Below, piece after piece: positions 62,453 to 64,000 of a stretch of 64,000 bases of DNA. Position numbers and translations under genes: made by a program. The first letter of the stretch is position 1. Every line of letters starts with the position of its first letter. This stretch comes from Oscillospiraceae bacterium. GTDB taxonomy: Bacteria > Bacillota > Clostridia > UMGS1810. The stretch is from the NCBI GenBank assembly GCA_015068705.1, contig SVJZ01000005.1:1-64000 (forward strand). The letters run 5' to 3'. The notes under the pieces are model-generated. The model was given only the letters and a program-made list of their open reading frames with translations. It searched no databases and was not told where the DNA came from.

Positions 62453-62497
62453 AAAAAACCACCAAAATGATACGTTTATTATATACCATTTTGGTGG
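62453..62497 (-). terminator. Terminator of the Gfo/Idh/MocA gene
   Basis: An 11-pair perfect stem CCACCAAAATG/CATTTTGGTGG (62459-62497) followed by six Ts on the minus strand. The loop contains TATATAATAA, so a promoter for the AraC gene may lie within it. Confidence 0.85.
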
Positions 62498-62518
62498 CGC
62501 GTTCAAGTTAATCAGAAA

Positions 62519-63835
62519 TTATTTCTGCTCATTTATTTTTTCAGGGCTATTTTGCAAAAATTGTGCCGCCACATGCCCGGTATTCTGTTCCAGTGCTTCC
62601 TGATAGAGCGCTTTCATTCGGTCATACACCTCATCGGGAATATCGGGATTACCCAAAGAAAAGGATGGAATGAGCATATCCCCTGCCACCTTAGGATCGG
62701 TACACATGGTGTCGTTTCTCCATTTGTCGCGTTCGGCTTTATCGCGAAGATTTGGCATATCCACCGGAACACCGCCCTGCAATACCGAACGATATGCAAA
62801 CATACCTGCAAGCCCCATGTCCAGCGCTTCATATACATCAATAATATCTGCATCATCATCTCCCAAAATCTTCTCTGCAAAATAGTGCATGGCGTAAAAA
62901 TCGCCACCGCCATGGCCAAATGCTTTGGACTTTTCATCCAAAGGCAGTACCGGCTCATATGCCTTCCATGATTCTTTTTCCTTGCGATACTGACCCGAAT
63001 ACTCATCGTTATTGACATATAGCATATTCACACTTCCCGCATGCGCATCCTCGCGTGCCGATTCCATACGTCCTTTGGAACCATACACCGTATACCACGT
63101 GGAGTGATTATAGAGATATCCATGCAAGCTCTTAATCAGTGCCCCATTTTCCAGCTCCACCATCTCAATGCCAAACTGTCCCGCCTTTGCACCGACACGC
63201 AGGTTCCTCTCAATTTTCTTACCCTCAAAACCGGTAACCCGCACCGGACGAAGGCCCGTCATATGGATGATGGGACCCAGGGAATGGGTACAGTAGAAAT
63301 TGGCATGGGTATTGTTTCTCCAATGATCTTTATTTCCATAGGTAAGACAAGGCCATTCCGGCTCAATGCTACCTCCATATTCACACTCGGCATATTCCAG
63401 TTCACCGATGGCGCCTTCGCGGTACAGACGGCTCATCTCAAAAGGTGCAGGCATATAGCAGAAGTTTTCGCCATAGGCATACACCAATCCCGTTTCTTCC
63501 ACCGCCTCAACCAGTTCCACTGCCTCCTTCATGGTCTGACAGGGAAGCACCTCGCTGTAAACGTGTTTTCCGGCTCTTAAACATTTGATTGCAAAAGGAG
63601 CGTGCTCGGTGGCATAGTTTGCCAGCACCACCGCATCCATATCGTGTGTGAGAAATTGGTCAAATTCGGTATAGTATGTAATCTTATCCCCACCCATCAT
63701 GGCTTTGTGCCGAGCAATGGTTGCTTCATTTTTTTCACAGATTGCTACAACCTCTGCATTCTCTGCAATCTTACAGTAATTAATGAGTGATGTGCCACGG
63801 TATGCACCCAGTACACCAATTTTTACCCGTTTCAT
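62519..63835 (-). CDS. Gfo/Idh/MocA-family enzyme, GH109-like
   Basis: A 438-residue cytoplasmic protein. Rossmann NAD-binding start (VKIGVLGAYRGTSLINYC), VYSEVLPCQT in the place of the usual EKP motif (EVLPC here) and a second half with NNTHANFYCTHSLGPIIHMTGLRP, resembling the H-x-LGP signature of GH109 NAD-dependent alpha-N-acetylgalactosaminidases, plus GHGGGDFYAMHYF. The lysine of EKP is absent, which points to a hydrolase-type (GH109-like) rather than a simple dehydrogenase role; this is inference. GGAGG eight bases before ATG 63835 sets the start. Confidence 0.78.
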   Translation of the reverse strand: MKRVKIGVLGAYRGTSLINYCKIAENAEVVAICEKNEATIARHKAMMGGDKITYYTEFDQFLTHDMDAVVLANYATEHAPFAIKCLRAGKHVYSEVLPCQTMKEAVELVEAVEETGLVYAYGENFCYMPAPFEMSRLYREGAIGELEYAECEYGGSIEPEWPCLTYGNKDHWRNNTHANFYCTHSLGPIIHMTGLRPVRVTGFEGKKIERNLRVGAKAGQFGIEMVELENGALIKSLHGYLYNHSTWYTVYGSKGRMESAREDAHAGSVNMLYVNNDEYSGQYRKEKESWKAYEPVLPLDEKSKAFGHGGGDFYAMHYFAEKILGDDDADIIDVYEALDMGLAGMFAYRSVLQGGVPVDMPNLRDKAERDKWRNDTMCTDPKVAGDMLIPSFSLGNPDIPDEVYDRMKALYQEALEQNTGHVAAQFLQNSPEKINEQK

Positions 63836-63870
63836 ATCGACTCCTCCATTCGGTTGGATTTGATGGTTTC

Positions 63871-63876
63871 ATTGTA
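63871..63876 (-). promoter_or_regulatory. Extended -10 promoter of the GH109-like gene
   Basis: TACAAT preceded by TGT, 36 bases before the start at 63835; same extended -10 form as the glycosyltransferase promoter at 60848. Confidence 0.45.
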
Positions 63877-63937
63877 ACACAATCCATATCAAAATAAATG
63901 GAAAAAATGTATCGAAATATGGAATTTATCCACACCT

Positions 63938-63971
63938 AAAAAAACAGCAAGGCAGGAAATCCCTGCCTTGC
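63938..63971 (-). terminator. Terminator of a gene beyond the right edge
   Basis: Stem GCAAGGCAGG/CCTGCCTTGC (63947-63971) followed by a long T run on the minus strand. It must close a minus-strand transcript that enters from outside the window. Confidence 0.8.
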
Positions 63972-64000
63972 CGTTTGGTTTTGTCGATTATAATGCGAAT

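Overview
The window reads as a stretch of a spore-forming, anaerobic Firmicute, most likely a Clostridia member. Evidence for this is a yabM/yabO/yabP/yabQ/divIC/yabR block, sigma-A type promoters of the TTGACA-N17-TATAAT kind, strong GGAGG ribosome sites, T-box and cobalamin riboswitches, S-layer-homology (SLH) surface proteins, and an FTR-like/thioredoxin pair typical of ferredoxin-rich anaerobes. Nearly every gene is on the minus strand. No CRISPR array, rRNA, transposase or phage gene is visible. The strain or species cannot be named from the sequence alone. || Layout: 1-3.2 kb holds an AraC regulator, a C-terminal-SLH protein and the start of a LamG-type secreted protein running off the left edge. 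3.3-6.0 kb holds an XRE-cupin-acyl-CoA ligase fusion behind a T-box leader. 6.1-7.7 kb is xylulokinase. 7.7-8.2 kb is a tRNA-Leu/tRNA-fMet operon with a GC-rich tail. 8.3-12.0 kb is the sporulation/division/ribosome-rescue operon. 12.0-18.4 kb holds membrane proteins, a cobalamin-riboswitch-controlled surface protein resembling transcobalamin plus a small partner, and a cation efflux pump. 18.5-19.4 kb holds the FTR-like protein, thioredoxin and a tautomerase. 19.7-20.9 kb is a lone plus-strand gene of unknown function. || 20.9-35.0 kb is an operon of surface proteins ending in an ADP-ribosylglycohydrolase-family protein. It begins with a second AraC/SLH/LamG cassette paralogous to the one at the left edge. 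Inside it, 28.0-30.3 kb is a run of truncated genes: a LamG protein cut in its last domain, a solute-binding protein cut and joined to a glycyl-radical-enzyme fragment, then a DUF6273 protein lacking its front. This is either local genome decay or an assembly chimera. || 35.0-41.0 kb is a compact sugar operon (isomerase/epimerase-like, GH32/43-like, GH2, Gfo/Idh/MocA) from a near-consensus promoter. 41.0-60.7 kb is a polysaccharide utilisation locus: membrane sensor-regulator, LplA/YtcQ-type lipoprotein and two permeases, two tandem heparinase II/III proteins (one secreted, one apparently cytoplasmic), a large secreted multi-LamG protein, and a C-terminal-SLH/N-terminal-SLH pair that mirrors the pair at 22.7-28.0 kb. 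60.9-63.8 kb holds a GT2 glycosyltransferase, another AraC regulator and a Gfo/Idh/MocA enzyme. || Functional reading (inference): AraC or sensor regulators respond to a complex, probably uronate-containing polysaccharide. SLH and LamG proteins hold or contact it at the cell surface, secreted lyases cut it, the LplABC-type transporter imports fragments, and GH2, GH32-like, Gfo and isomerase enzymes finish the breakdown. The most unusual features are the B12-riboswitch surface protein with intrinsic-factor-like parts, the T-box (candidate isoleucine) on an acyl-CoA ligase fusion, and the twice-occurring SLH gene pair.
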